This document shows positions 36,797-46,089 of a DNA stretch of 64,000 bases, one piece after another. The notes below the pieces were generated by a model. The model saw only the letters and a program-made list of their open reading frames with translations. It was not told the origin of the DNA and did not search any database. The stretch is from Firmicutes bacterium AM55-24TS (GTDB taxonomy: Bacteria; Bacillota; Clostridia; UBA1381): positions 1 through 64,000 of the forward strand of contig QTVU01000003.1 of NCBI GenBank assembly GCA_003460745.1, in the 5' to 3' direction. Position numbers and translations under genes: made by a program. Numbering within the stretch: the stretch's first letter is position 1; every line of letters starts with the position of its first letter.

Positions 36797-37611
36797 TATT
36801 CTTCCTCCTTATCGAAATTCTTCGACACAAACAACGTTCCGACAGGCTTTCCGTCAAGTATATCGTAAAGTGAATCAACATTGTTTCCGTTTGCGATTAT
36901 CATATGAATACCGGCATTTGTCGCTCTTTCGGCAGCCTCAAGCTTTGTCACCATACCGCCCGTACCTCTGCTTGTTCCCGCACCGCCTGCAACATCTCTG
37001 ACTTCGTCAATATCGTATACTGTAGGAAGTAATTTTGCGTTTTTATTCTTGTGTGGGTCATCGTCGTACAAGCCGTCAATATCGGAGAAAAGTACAAGTA
37101 AATCCGCGTCAACAAGGTCGGCAACGACTGCCGATAAATTATCATTGTCGCCGATTTCAATCTCGTCATAACTTACCGTATCATTTTCGTTTACAACAGG
37201 AATTATCCCCATTTCAATAAGCGTTGTAACAGTATTTTGAATATTTCTCTTTCTGCGCGGAATTGCAATATCCTCACGCGTTAAAAGTACCTGTGCAACG
37301 GTGTTATTGTAACCCGAAAACATTTTGTCGTAAAGATACATCAATTCGCACTGTCCGACCGCCGCAATGGCTTGTTTGCCCTTTGTATCTTTCGGCTTTT
37401 CAGCCAAACCGAGTTTACCGAGTGCAATTCCCTGCGCACCCGATGAAACAAGAATTATCTCCTTGCCTTGATTTCTTAAATCAGAAAGCACCATAGACAG
37501 TCTGTCTATAAGTTTTAAATTCATTGTTCCGTGTTCATATGTAAGCGTAGACGTTCCGACTTTGACAACAATCCTGTGCGCCATAGACACGTCCTTTAAT
37601 ATATCGTTCAT
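36796..37611 (-). CDS. proB: Glutamate 5-kinase
   Basis: First step of proline synthesis (EC 2.7.2.11). About 271 residues of the amino-acid-kinase fold: RIVVKVGTSTL near the N-terminus, ILVSSGAQGIALG, PVVNENDTVSYDEIEIGDNDNLSA and GTGGMVTKLEAAERA. The C-terminal PUA domain found in E. coli ProB is absent, as in many Firmicutes. ATG 37611 is chosen because AGGAGG lies 6 nt upstream. It leads the proB-proA-HAD operon. Confidence 0.96.
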   Translation of the reverse strand: MNDILKDVSMAHRIVVKVGTSTLTYEHGTMNLKLIDRLSMVLSDLRNQGKEIILVSSGAQGIALGKLGLAEKPKDTKGKQAIAAVGQCELMYLYDKMFSGYNNTVAQVLLTREDIAIPRRKRNIQNTVTTLIEMGIIPVVNENDTVSYDEIEIGDNDNLSAVVADLVDADLLVLFSDIDGLYDDDPHKNKNAKLLPTVYDIDEVRDVAGGAGTSRGTGGMVTKLEAAERATNAGIHMIIANGNNVDSLYDILDGKPVGTLFVSKNFDKEEE

Positions 37612-37644
37612 TGCCATCCTCCTATAAAGCATATAGTTATTTCT

Positions 37645-37673
37645 ATTATATCGCTTTATGGGTGGTTTGTAAA
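37645..37673 (-). promoter_or_regulatory. Promoter of proBA
   Basis: On the minus strand TTTACA (37668-37673) and TATAAT (37645-37650) with a 17-bp spacer, 33 bp upstream of proB. Confidence 0.75.
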
Positions 37674-37709
37674 GTCATTTTTATCTTACCTTATTCTTCA
37701 AAATTTTAC

Positions 37710-37738
37710 TTGCATTTTTTTACTCTCTATGATACTAT
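37710..37738 (+). promoter_or_regulatory. Probable promoter of the HtrA-like protease gene
   Basis: TTGCAT (37710-37715) and TACTAT (37733-37738) with a 17-bp spacer, giving a leader of about 80 nt. Confidence 0.5.
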
Positions 37739-37826
37739 ATAAATATATTTTTACAAAATTTTCATTGTATCATATAACAATAATGTGAATTTTATTATAC
37801 ATTATACAACATTGTGGGAGGTAATG

Positions 37827-38948
37827 ATGAAAAAACAAATAATTGCGGCAACTGCGCTGATGTTAGCGATTTCTTCAACCGCATATGCGTCCGACAACAT
37901 AAACATATTCGTAAACGGAAATGCCTTAAACACAGGTGCTTTCATTATGAATGATTCGACGTATATACCGCTTAGAGCGGTCAGTGAGGCTCTCGGTTCA
38001 AACGTAAAATGGGACGGAAATACAAGAAGTGTTTACATTGATTCCGATGAAGATACAGTCACTGCTCAAGTGATTGAAAACGCAAGTTCAAGTGTCGTTG
38101 CAATAGTAGGAAATTACAAACCCGAATATATGACAGGGACTGTTTCAAATTACAACGAACTTACCGCTCACGGTACAGGTGTAGTTATCAAATCAGGCGG
38201 TATTATCCTTACAAACGCACACGTTGTAAGCGATATTGACAACATAACAGTCGTTTTCTCCGATGGCGAAAGCTATGCCGGACAAGTTCAGGCAATCGAC
38301 AAAGATTCCGACTTGGCTTTGGTAAAGGTTGGCCGTCTTGGTTTAAAGCCAATATCGTTTGCGCAATCGGACAGTATCTTCGCAGGGCAGTCCGTTGTTG
38401 CAATCGGTACTCCCCTTTCGCTTTCAATGCGAAACAGTGCATCAAAAGGTATCGTAAGCGGACTTAACGTCAGCACTCCGAGCGCGTATTATCCGTTAAT
38501 TCAAACTGACGCCGCTATCAATGCAGGTAATTCCGGCGGACCGCTTCTTAATATGAAAGGTCAGCTTATAGGTATTAATTCTTCAAAATATGCCGGTGTC
38601 GGAATTGAGGGAATTAACTTTTCAATCCCGCTTGACACGATTAATTATGTACTCAATCAATTTGAGCAAAACGGAAAAGTCATAAGACCGGATTTAGGCG
38701 TTACTCTTGAAAATTCATGGGAGGCACGAATCGGTCTGCCGACAAAAAAAGGCGTCACCGTAAAAACATCTTCGTCAAGTTCACTTTCAAACGGTGATGT
38801 TATAAACTTTATCAACGGCGTTGAAGTACACAGTATTGTGGACTTTAATAAAGCATTGCGTGATACATATTCTTCGGGAAGTATCAACGTAATTTATACA
38901 AGGAGCGGTGAACAAATTTCAACTGACATCGTTCCTAATCTAAAATAA
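37827..38948 (+). CDS. Secreted HtrA/DegP-like serine protease with N-terminal stalk domain
   Basis: 373 residues. A signal peptide (MKKQIIAATALMLAISSTAYA) leads to one copper-amine-oxidase-like stalk domain (NINIFVNGNAL...TYIPLRAVSEALG...VKWDGNTRSVYI, about 24-72). A trypsin-like domain follows with His132 (TNAHVV), Asp162 (DSDLALVKV) and Ser236 (GNSGGPL), then a C-terminal PDZ domain (about 280-370). It likely degrades misfolded exported proteins. The stalk domain replaces the usual transmembrane anchor and may bind the wall. ATG 37827 has GGGAGG 5 nt upstream. It is followed closely by another stalk-domain protein. Confidence 0.9.
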   Translation: MKKQIIAATALMLAISSTAYASDNINIFVNGNALNTGAFIMNDSTYIPLRAVSEALGSNVKWDGNTRSVYIDSDEDTVTAQVIENASSSVVAIVGNYKPEYMTGTVSNYNELTAHGTGVVIKSGGIILTNAHVVSDIDNITVVFSDGESYAGQVQAIDKDSDLALVKVGRLGLKPISFAQSDSIFAGQSVVAIGTPLSLSMRNSASKGIVSGLNVSTPSAYYPLIQTDAAINAGNSGGPLLNMKGQLIGINSSKYAGVGIEGINFSIPLDTINYVLNQFEQNGKVIRPDLGVTLENSWEARIGLPTKKGVTVKTSSSSSLSNGDVINFINGVEVHSIVDFNKALRDTYSSGSINVIYTRSGEQISTDIVPNLK

Positions 38949-38967
38949 TAAAATTGGGGGTATTAAA

Positions 38968-40875
38968 ATGAACAAAAAACTAATCGCTGCAATTCTTGCC
39001 ACAACAGCAGCTCTTTCAGCAGCACCTTTTGCGCTTGCTGAAAATGACGAAAACACAAATGACAAAGTAGAAATCGCATTCAACGTAGGTGACAGCATTC
39101 TGAAAATAAACGGCATTGAAACAGAAGTTGAAACACCGTATGTAACAGAAAACAACACTACATTGGTACCGTTAAGAGTAATAACAGAGGCTTTTGGTGC
39201 AAAAGTTGACTGGGACGGTGATACTCAAAAAATAACTCTTACATACCCTGCCGTAAATATTGAACTTCAAATCGGCAATATCGTTGCAACTGTAAACGAC
39301 CATACAGAAACACTTCTTGAATCACCTGCACTTTCCGAAAACGGCGTTACAATGGTTCCGCTAAGATTTATTTCCGAAACATTTGGTGCAACAGTAGGTT
39401 ATGACAACGACACTCAAGCAATACTTGTAACAAAAGAAAATATGGACAATTCTTCTACCGTTACAGGTATCACCGATATGACAAAAACAGGTGACAGCTA
39501 TTATTTATGGAGCATTGACACTCCTACTCAAATGAAAATGGCTGACAGAACTCTTGATGCAATGACAACAAAATTTGTCGCCGATGACGAAAGTTCAATG
39601 TACATAGAAGTTTATCCTATAACAGAAGATACTGTCGATTTTGATGAAGAATATTCAAAGAGAAAAGACTCTTTTTCTTCATATACACTTATCAATGCAG
39701 AAAAATTACCTGAATCAAACGGAACACAGCATATGCACTTTCAGGCAAAAAATAAAGAGCAAATCATTGATTTACACGAATACTATGCAAAGAACTACAA
39801 ATATTTAGTTTTGTCGATGATAAAAATTAATGACGATACATCAACAAAAGATATGATACTTTCTTTAGTGGATTCATTTAAGATTGGTAAAATAGATAAT
39901 GAAACATATGATCTTTCCACAGTAAAAACAGAAGGTACAAGAAAATACCGTGAAATCACAGACGATACATATAAAGTAAGTTTCTATGTACCGGCTAATT
40001 ATCAAATGGAAGATGATAATACTGAAAACGAATTTACATTCTATGAGCCTAAAAACGAATCAACATCACACATCTCATTGGGTATTTATTCAAAAACAGG
40101 TGACACGACTGCTTATTCGCTTGCCACACATGACCATGCCATAAGAGAAAAATACGCAAGTACAAAATATTCCACTCTTACCCCGGTATCAGAAACAGGT
40201 ACTAATTCATACAAGTACACTCAAACTATTTCGGGTTCAACCGATTCCGATTTATACACAGTCGATACTTTCTTTGAAAAAGGCGATTATGTGTACAATT
40301 TTGCCATAACGACTAATTTAGATTACGATGAAATGGAACTTAACACAATTCTAAACAGCATAAAGGCAGAAGAACTTGATTCTTCAAAAATCGGTAAATT
40401 GATGAGAAACGACCCTGAGGATACCTTAAACACAGCAAAAGTCGGAGATTATCAATTTTCAATTCCTGCGTCATGGAAACTTTTCTCAAAAGCATCTCAA
40501 GGATCTTCATATACGAACGTTTCATATGTAAACACATATACAACTTCGGGAATTATTTATGCCAGCATGACCGGTTCTGATTTCAAGCAAACTAACCTTT
40601 CTACAGTTGCAAACTCATACTCAAAGAGTATAACTCAAGACGATGAACACGAAATGTTCAAAAAAGTTGAGTACACTTCAATAAACGGTAAACGTTATGC
40701 TTATTTCACATATACAACAACAAGCAAAGCTGACTATAAATCATATGGAACCGTATATATGACTTGTGACAACGGAACGGCTCATATATTCACGCTTATA
40801 CAAGACGAAGTATTCTACGGTTCGGCTGAAATTGACGATTTTATCGACATCGTTAACTCATTTCAAAGCAAATAA
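38968..40875 (+). CDS. Secreted protein with two copper-amine-oxidase-like stalk domains
   Basis: 635 residues with a signal peptide (LIAAILATTAALSAAPFALA) and a tandem pair of stalk units (about 35-90 and 95-150: TLVPLRVITEAFGAKVDWDGDTQKITL and TMVPLRFISETFGATVGYDNDTQAILV). About 480 residues of repeated alpha/beta modules follow, with lines such as YKVSFYVPANYQ and YQFSIPASWK, which suggests three related PsbP-like units. It lies 19 nt after the HtrA-like gene and is probably co-transcribed, so it may be a wall-associated partner or substrate. Function unknown. Confidence 0.82.
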   Translation: MNKKLIAAILATTAALSAAPFALAENDENTNDKVEIAFNVGDSILKINGIETEVETPYVTENNTTLVPLRVITEAFGAKVDWDGDTQKITLTYPAVNIELQIGNIVATVNDHTETLLESPALSENGVTMVPLRFISETFGATVGYDNDTQAILVTKENMDNSSTVTGITDMTKTGDSYYLWSIDTPTQMKMADRTLDAMTTKFVADDESSMYIEVYPITEDTVDFDEEYSKRKDSFSSYTLINAEKLPESNGTQHMHFQAKNKEQIIDLHEYYAKNYKYLVLSMIKINDDTSTKDMILSLVDSFKIGKIDNETYDLSTVKTEGTRKYREITDDTYKVSFYVPANYQMEDDNTENEFTFYEPKNESTSHISLGIYSKTGDTTAYSLATHDHAIREKYASTKYSTLTPVSETGTNSYKYTQTISGSTDSDLYTVDTFFEKGDYVYNFAITTNLDYDEMELNTILNSIKAEELDSSKIGKLMRNDPEDTLNTAKVGDYQFSIPASWKLFSKASQGSSYTNVSYVNTYTTSGIIYASMTGSDFKQTNLSTVANSYSKSITQDDEHEMFKKVEYTSINGKRYAYFTYTTTSKADYKSYGTVYMTCDNGTAHIFTLIQDEVFYGSAEIDDFIDIVNSFQSK

Positions 40876-40893
40876 AATTTAAAATTCTGTATT

Positions 40894-40923
40894 AAAAGTT
40901 CGGATTTTTTTATCCGAACTTTT
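40894..40923 (+). terminator. Terminator after the stalk-domain protein gene
   Basis: AAAAGTTCGGAT (40894-40905) pairs with ATCCGAACTTTT (40912-40923), followed by an A/T-rich tail. It separates this operon from the OLE RNA promoter. Confidence 0.85.
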
Positions 40924-40979
40924 ATTTATATATTTTTTCTAAATAAATATGTATAAATTGTAAATTTTTTTTTGGTTTG

Positions 40980-41008
40980 TTGACTTTTCACAAAAAATAT
41001 GTTATATT
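40980..41008 (+). promoter_or_regulatory. Promoter of the OLE-like RNA
   Basis: TTGACT (40980-40985) and TATATT (41003-41008) with a 17-bp spacer. The expected transcription start is about 41015, just before the conserved structured region. Confidence 0.75.
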
Positions 41009-41014
41009 TAATTA

Positions 41015-41640
41015 CAATTAATAGTGGTGCAGTATCCTAGTCAGTACGGCTCTTCGGAAAGCGGGCCTAAAAATCCGCCAAATGGCACATCGATGAAGTT
41101 TCTGGTGTTTTGCTTTGAACGCCCAGTTCGGGGCTGATGCTGGGAGTTAAGGTTTAGGGGCGGTTTCCAACGGCATGGTAACCTTACCCCCTTTTCCGTG
41201 GAGGCCTATGACTGTGGCGGCCCATACCTCCTAAGGGAGCAAGTCGTTACGGCATAGGGGAAAACCTGTTTTGCGGTTAGTAATTCACGTCCTCACAAGG
41301 GACGTGGTATGAATGCTGTGGGCAGCGTAGCCAGCCTTGAGTGGATATGGCGGATAGACGCCCAAAACTTTTTCGCCACTCGGCCAGTGGCAAAAAGGCA
41401 ATGCGTCTTGAAACCATATTTGCAAAAGAGGATACGGAAAGCTCAGGCTGTTTGGGAAAACTTCTAGGCTGTCGTAATTGGATGAACAGGGGATTGCAGT
41501 GCGGACTCAGTGGCAATCCGGTAACTACAAAACAGTATAAGTCTTTAATGGGAAACCGCTTTTTCGGCGACGATTAAGCAGATTTATGGGAAAGCCAACC
41601 GGACCTATGCCGCAAACTTTACTCTGTTCATTACCCTATT
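41015..41640 (+). ncRNA. ole: OLE RNA (ornate large extremophilic RNA)
   Basis: A non-coding, GC-richer block of about 620 nt in an AT-rich intergenic region of 1 kb. It has many stems, for example ACGTCC/GGGACGTG near 41288-41308, GGTAAC/GTTACC-type pairings and GCCACTCGGCCAGTGGC at 41382-41398. The identification as OLE rests on size (about 610 nt in the class), a strong own promoter, and the gene order: a small multi-pass protein gene of OapA type directly downstream, then dxs and tlyA, the known OLE neighbourhood in Firmicutes. OLE RNA forms membrane-bound ribonucleoprotein complexes with OapA and is linked to cold, alcohol and magnesium stress. The boundaries are approximate and no alignment was done. 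Confidence 0.82.
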
Positions 41641-41650
41641 TAAAATTAAT

Positions 41651-41864
41651 TGAGCCTGTCGACAAGATGTCGCCAGCTCCAAAAATTACATCTTACGATG
41701 TGATTTTTGAGTATTTTTAGAGAAAAAATCATAAAGTTCCTCCAAAGTCGAAACTTTAGATTTTATGCCATTTCTGCCGCGCAGGTCGCCAGAAATGATT
41801 TTCAATGAGGTTGCACCTCAAACACCCATAAATAAAGTAGACAAAACCATAACGGTTTTGTCTG
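41651..41864 (+). repeat. Dispersed multi-hairpin repeat, copy C
   Basis: The best-formed copy, between OLE RNA and oapA. Six successive stems are visible: 41652-41679, 41681-41708 (with T-tract), 41733-41757, 41769-41797 (CATTTCTG..CAGAAATG), 41806-41820 (TGAGGT-TGC-ACCTCA) and 41839-41863 (AGACAAAACC..GGTTTTGTCT). Several could act as terminators or processing sites that separate OLE RNA from the downstream mRNA. Confidence 0.85.
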
Positions 41865-41919
41865 TAATCTTAGTCGGCATTTTGCCGATTTATTATTATA
41901 GAAAAGGAGATTTATAAAC

Positions 41920-42504
41920 TTGGATAAATCTGACTCTCACAGGCGAAAAAAATTTAAAGTACCAAAACCTGATTCAAATGTTTCGACTTCACACAAATGG
42001 ACGATTTTCGTAATCTTCCTTTCGTTCGTGCTGTCATTGGTATTCAGTCTTATAACATCGGTTGCGATGCAATCGCTCAATTTATTTTTTGCATTTATAG
42101 TTTTGTTCGCTATCATTGCAATAAATATTTTATTTGATATGATTGGTACGGCTGTTCAGTCTGCGGAAGAAAAGCCTTTTCATTCCCTTGCGGCACGCAA
42201 AGTCAAAGGTGCAAGAGAAAGTATTTCCGTAATACGTCACGCACCTCAGCTTGCAAACTTATGCTGTGACGTAATCGGCGATATTGCCGGAATTATTTCC
42301 GGTGCAACGACAACTCTTATTGTTTCGGAACTTGTCGCAAAATTTAACCTGAGCGGTATATTGCCGAGCCTTATACTTACAGGCATTGTCAGTTCTCTTA
42401 CTATCGGCGGTAAAGCTATGTCTAAGGGAATCTCTATGAATAACGGTAACTCAATCGTTTTTACGGTTGGAAAAATAATGAGTGTTTTTAAACGTTGCAA
42501 ATAA
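41920..42504 (+). CDS. oapA: OLE-associated protein A-like membrane protein
   Basis: 194 residues with a basic N-terminus (MDKSDSHRRKKFKVPK) and about four hydrophobic helices (30-50, 53-75, 118-140, 145-165). A conserved-looking central stretch, RKVKGARESISVIRHAPQLANLCCDVIGDIAGIISG, lies between the pairs. Size, topology and position between a large structured RNA and dxs match OapA, the membrane protein that anchors OLE RNA as a dimer. The start is TTG with GGAG 10 nt upstream. The gene ends 19 nt before the dxs start. Confidence 0.8.
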   Translation: MDKSDSHRRKKFKVPKPDSNVSTSHKWTIFVIFLSFVLSLVFSLITSVAMQSLNLFFAFIVLFAIIAINILFDMIGTAVQSAEEKPFHSLAARKVKGARESISVIRHAPQLANLCCDVIGDIAGIISGATTTLIVSELVAKFNLSGILPSLILTGIVSSLTIGGKAMSKGISMNNGNSIVFTVGKIMSVFKRCK

Positions 42505-42523
42505 CATTAATGGGGCATTGGTG

Positions 42524-44358
42524 ATGGAGAAAATTTTAAATAAAATCGAATCACCCGATGATTTGAAAAAATTAAATAAAGACGAATTGAAAACTCTTTG
42601 CAGTGAAATTCGCGAGTTTCTGATTGACAGTGTATCGGAAACCGGCGGTCATCTCGCCTCAAACTTGGGGATTGTTGAATTGACCGTTGCTATTCACACT
42701 GTTTTTAATGTGCCTGAAGATAAGATTGTCTTTGACGTAGGTCATCAGTCTTATGTGCATAAAATTCTTACAGGAAGAAAAGACGGATTCAAGTCGCTCC
42801 GTCAGTTCGGCGGAATGTCGGGATTTCCGAAAACAAGTGAAAGTGATTGTGACGTATTTAATACCGGTCACAGCTCAACTTCAATTTCAGCCGCACTCGG
42901 TATTGCCAGAGGGCGTGACCTTGCCGGTGACAATTACAATGTAATTTCAGTATTCGGTGACGGTGCTCTTACGGGCGGTATGATGTACGAGGCTATGAAT
43001 GACGCAGGTCATTCAAAAACACCGCTTATACTTATTTTGAACGACAACGCAATGTCTATTTCAAAAAATGTCGGTGCGGTGTCAAAACACTTACGTTCAC
43101 TCAGAATGTCGCCGTTTTATTTCCGTTCAAAACACGCGGTTGAAAACTTTTTAAAAAAAATGCCTACAATAGGCAAACCTACCGCAAATATATTAAAGCA
43201 AATAAAACGTTTCTTCCGCAGGCTTGTAATCCCTACAACGATTTTTGACGATATGGGATTTATATATATGGGACCTGTTGACGGTCACAACCTAACAGAA
43301 ATTATACAGTGTCTTGAATATGCAAAAGAAGAAAAACGGCCTGTCTTTATTCACGTCCACACGAAAAAAGGCAAAGGTTATGCCCCCGCGGAAAGCAATC
43401 CGCAAAAATTCCACGGCATATCACCTTTTGACAAAGCTACGGGTGAAACGAAAAAAGGCAGTGAAACATACAGTGCAAGATTTGGCAATACGCTTGTCAG
43501 ATTAGCGAAAAACAACAAGAAAATAGTTGCAATCACAGGTGCAATGCCTAACGGCACAGGACTTGACGAATTTCAAGAGCAATATAAAGACAGATTTTTT
43601 GATGTCGGTATTGCCGAACAGCACGGTGTTACGCTTTCAGCAGGACTGGCAACGGTCGGATACACTCCTGTTATACCGTTGTATTCATCATTCTTGCAAC
43701 GTGCATACGACCAAACTTTGCACGACGTCTGTCTGCAAAAACTTCACGTTGTATTTCCTATCGACCGTGCCGGTATAGTCGGCGCAGACGGTGAAACACA
43801 CCAGGTGTATACGATATTTCGTACTTATCACATATGCCGAATATGACAATTCTTTCACCTGCCACGCTCGATCAGCTTGAATATATGCTTGATTTTGCAA
43901 TCAATAAATTCAATGCACCGATTGCAATACGTTACCCACGCGGCGGAACAGAAGCTGAAAATGTGCCTTCCGCTTTCACTTTGGGACAAGCACAGTGCAT
44001 ACAAAACGGCTCTGATGTTACAATTATCGCAACAGGCAGAATGGTTAAACGTGCCGAAGAAGTTGCAAAACTTACAACGAAATCCGTTGAAATTTTAGCT
44101 ATGCCTACAATAAAACCGCTTGATACAAAGAGCATAATCGATTCGGCAAAAAAGACAGGCAGCGTTATAACCATTGAGGACAACGTAAAAATCGGCGGTA
44201 TGGGAAGTATGATAGGCACATTGCTTGAAGAAAACCATATCGACTGCAAATTTAAAATATTTGCTTTCCCCGACCAACCGATTACGCACGGCTCAATAGA
44301 TGAACTTGATAAATTATACGGACTTGATGCAAAGACGATTGCATCAAAAACAGATTAA
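42524..44358 (+). CDS. dxs: 1-deoxy-D-xylulose-5-phosphate synthase (one-base frameshift in this sequence)
   Basis: Entry enzyme of the MEP isoprenoid pathway (EC 2.2.1.7), thiamine-diphosphate dependent. Frame one holds GGHLASNLGIVELTVAIH, VFDVGHQSYVHKILTGR and the ThDP/Mg motif FGDGALTGGMMYEAMNDAG, then the pyrimidine-binding domain to GADGETHQ. The remainder (SHMPNMTILSP... to the transketolase C-domain) continues in another frame. Restoring one G at about 43804 gives THQGVYDISYLSHMPNM, exactly the family motif, and a 611-residue protein of normal length. As dxs is usually essential, a sequencing deletion is likely. Confidence 0.92.
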
Positions 44359-44371
44359 AAGGATAAGAACT

Positions 44372-45175
44372 ATGGGAAAAATAAGACTTGACGCACTTCT
44401 TGTCAAAAACGGACAGGTACAAAGCCGTGAAAGAGCGAAGGCTCTAATTATGGCAGGACAAGTGTATGTAAAAAACCAAAAATGCGACAAAGCCGGACAG
44501 ATGGTTGACGAAGATACAACCGTTGCGGAAATTCGCGGCGAAACTTTAAAATATGTAAGCCGCGGCGGATTAAAACTTGAAAAAGCTATGCAGGAATTTC
44601 CGATTACCCTTGAGGGTAAAACCACAATGGACATAGGCGCGTCAACAGGCGGGTTCACCGATTGTATGCTCCAAAACGGTGCTGTCAAGGTATTCGCCGT
44701 TGACGTCGGCTACGGTCAGTTCGCGTGGAAATTACGTCAGGACGAAAGAGTCGTAAATATGGAGCGTACCAATATCCGCTATGTGACACCTGAGGACATT
44801 GGCGAAGAAATTGATTTTGCGTCTGTTGACGTGTCATTTATTTCGCTTAAACTTATACTACCCGTTGCAAAAACACTTCTTGCCGATAACGGCGAAATTG
44901 TCGCACTTATAAAGCCACAATTCGAGGCAGGACGTGAACAGGTCGGTAAAAAAGGTGTTGTAAAGGACATAAAGGTACACTATGAAGTTATAAAGAAAAT
45001 TCTTGACTTCGCACGAAGTATTGATTTGCACGTTGCAGGTCTTTCATTCTCACCTATCAAAGGTCCGGAGGGCAACATTGAATATCTTGCATATTTGAAA
45101 AAAGCCGAATGTGAGGATAACATCACAGATGAAAAAATACAAGAAATAGTAGACAAATCACACAATCTGCTTTAA
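44372..45175 (+). CDS. tlyA: TlyA family rRNA (cytidine-2'-O)-methyltransferase
   Basis: 267 residues: an N-terminal S4 RNA-binding domain (about 1-65, RLDALLVKNGQVQSRERAKALIMAGQVYV) joined to a FtsJ/RrmJ-type Rossmann methyltransferase with the SAM motif TMDIGASTGGFTDCMLQNGA and DVSFISLKLILP. TlyA methylates 2'-OH of cytidines in 16S/23S rRNA. The start at 44372 has AAAAGGA upstream. It is a standard member of dxs/OLE-type operons. Confidence 0.93.
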   Translation: MGKIRLDALLVKNGQVQSRERAKALIMAGQVYVKNQKCDKAGQMVDEDTTVAEIRGETLKYVSRGGLKLEKAMQEFPITLEGKTTMDIGASTGGFTDCMLQNGAVKVFAVDVGYGQFAWKLRQDERVVNMERTNIRYVTPEDIGEEIDFASVDVSFISLKLILPVAKTLLADNGEIVALIKPQFEAGREQVGKKGVVKDIKVHYEVIKKILDFARSIDLHVAGLSFSPIKGPEGNIEYLAYLKKAECEDNITDEKIQEIVDKSHNLL

Positions 45176-45192
45176 GAAAGGAATGAACAGAA

Positions 45193-46074
45193 ATGCTTGC
45201 CGAAAATACAGTTTTAACAGGCAGACGTGCGATAACACGTTCATATGCAAAAATAAATCTTACACTTGACGTACTTTCAAAACGCGAAAACGGTTATCAC
45301 GACATTAAAATGATTATGCAGACAGTATCACTGTTTGACCTTATTTTAGTCGATAAAACGCACAGGGGTATTTCTATTTCAACAAATTTGCCGTATTTGC
45401 CTTGCAATGAAAAAAATATCGCCTATAAAGCAGCAGACGCATTTTTTAAAGCGACAGGTATTCGAGGCGGTGCAAAGATTGTAATTCACAAAAATATACC
45501 CGTAGCCGCAGGGCTTGCCGGCGGCAGCGGTAATTGTGCGGCGGTTCTTACCGCAATGAATATGCTCCACGGCAATCCTCTTTCTAATGATGAGCTTATG
45601 CATATCGGTGCGTCACTCGGTGCAGATGTGCCGTACTGTTTTGACGGCAGTACACAGCTTGCAGAAGGTATCGGTGAAATTTTAAAACCGCTCTCCCCTA
45701 TGCCAAATGCGTACATCTTACTTGTAAAACCGCCTATCAACGTATCTACGGCACTTATTTACGAACAAATCGACAACGCACCTATCGAAATTCGTCCCGA
45801 CACAGACGGAATGATTGACTCTTTAAATAATAACGACCTTTACGGCGTTGCAGACAGGCTTTGCAACGTTATGGAAAACGTGACCGCTAAAATGTATCCG
45901 ATTGTCGGCGGTATCAAAACCAAAATGATTATGAACGGCGCCGTTAATGCCATTATGAGCGGTTCGGGTCCGACTGTTTTCGGTATTTTTGACGATTTTG
46001 AAAAGGCAAAAAAATCCGCTGACAGTTTTGCTTATCAGTTTAAGGACGTATTTCTTACGCAAGTTTTAAATTAA
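45193..46074 (+). CDS. ispE: 4-diphosphocytidyl-2-C-methyl-D-erythritol kinase
   Basis: A GHMP kinase of the MEP pathway (EC 2.7.1.148), 293 residues. Motif 1 is SYAKINLTLDVLSKRENGYHDI, the P-loop PVAAGLAGGSGNCAAVL (about 101-117) and the C-terminal motif AIMSGSGPTVFGIF. It phosphorylates CDP-methylerythritol. It is the second MEP enzyme in this operon after dxs, 17 nt after tlyA, with AGAAAGGA as RBS. Confidence 0.96.
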   Translation: MLAENTVLTGRRAITRSYAKINLTLDVLSKRENGYHDIKMIMQTVSLFDLILVDKTHRGISISTNLPYLPCNEKNIAYKAADAFFKATGIRGGAKIVIHKNIPVAAGLAGGSGNCAAVLTAMNMLHGNPLSNDELMHIGASLGADVPYCFDGSTQLAEGIGEILKPLSPMPNAYILLVKPPINVSTALIYEQIDNAPIEIRPDTDGMIDSLNNNDLYGVADRLCNVMENVTAKMYPIVGGIKTKMIMNGAVNAIMSGSGPTVFGIFDDFEKAKKSADSFAYQFKDVFLTQVLN

Positions 46075-46089
46075 ACGAGGTGATTATTT

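Noticed and set aside
41341..41577. A 79-codon frame inside the OLE RNA region
   Set aside because: It overlaps the conserved structured RNA, has no good RBS and no recognisable protein features.
41015..41640. Alternative identities for the large RNA: RNase P RNA, tmRNA, group II intron, GOLLD or ROOL
   Set aside because: No RNase P or tmRNA core motifs, no reverse transcriptase or intron domain V, and no phage context. The oapA-dxs-tlyA neighbourhood specifically supports OLE.
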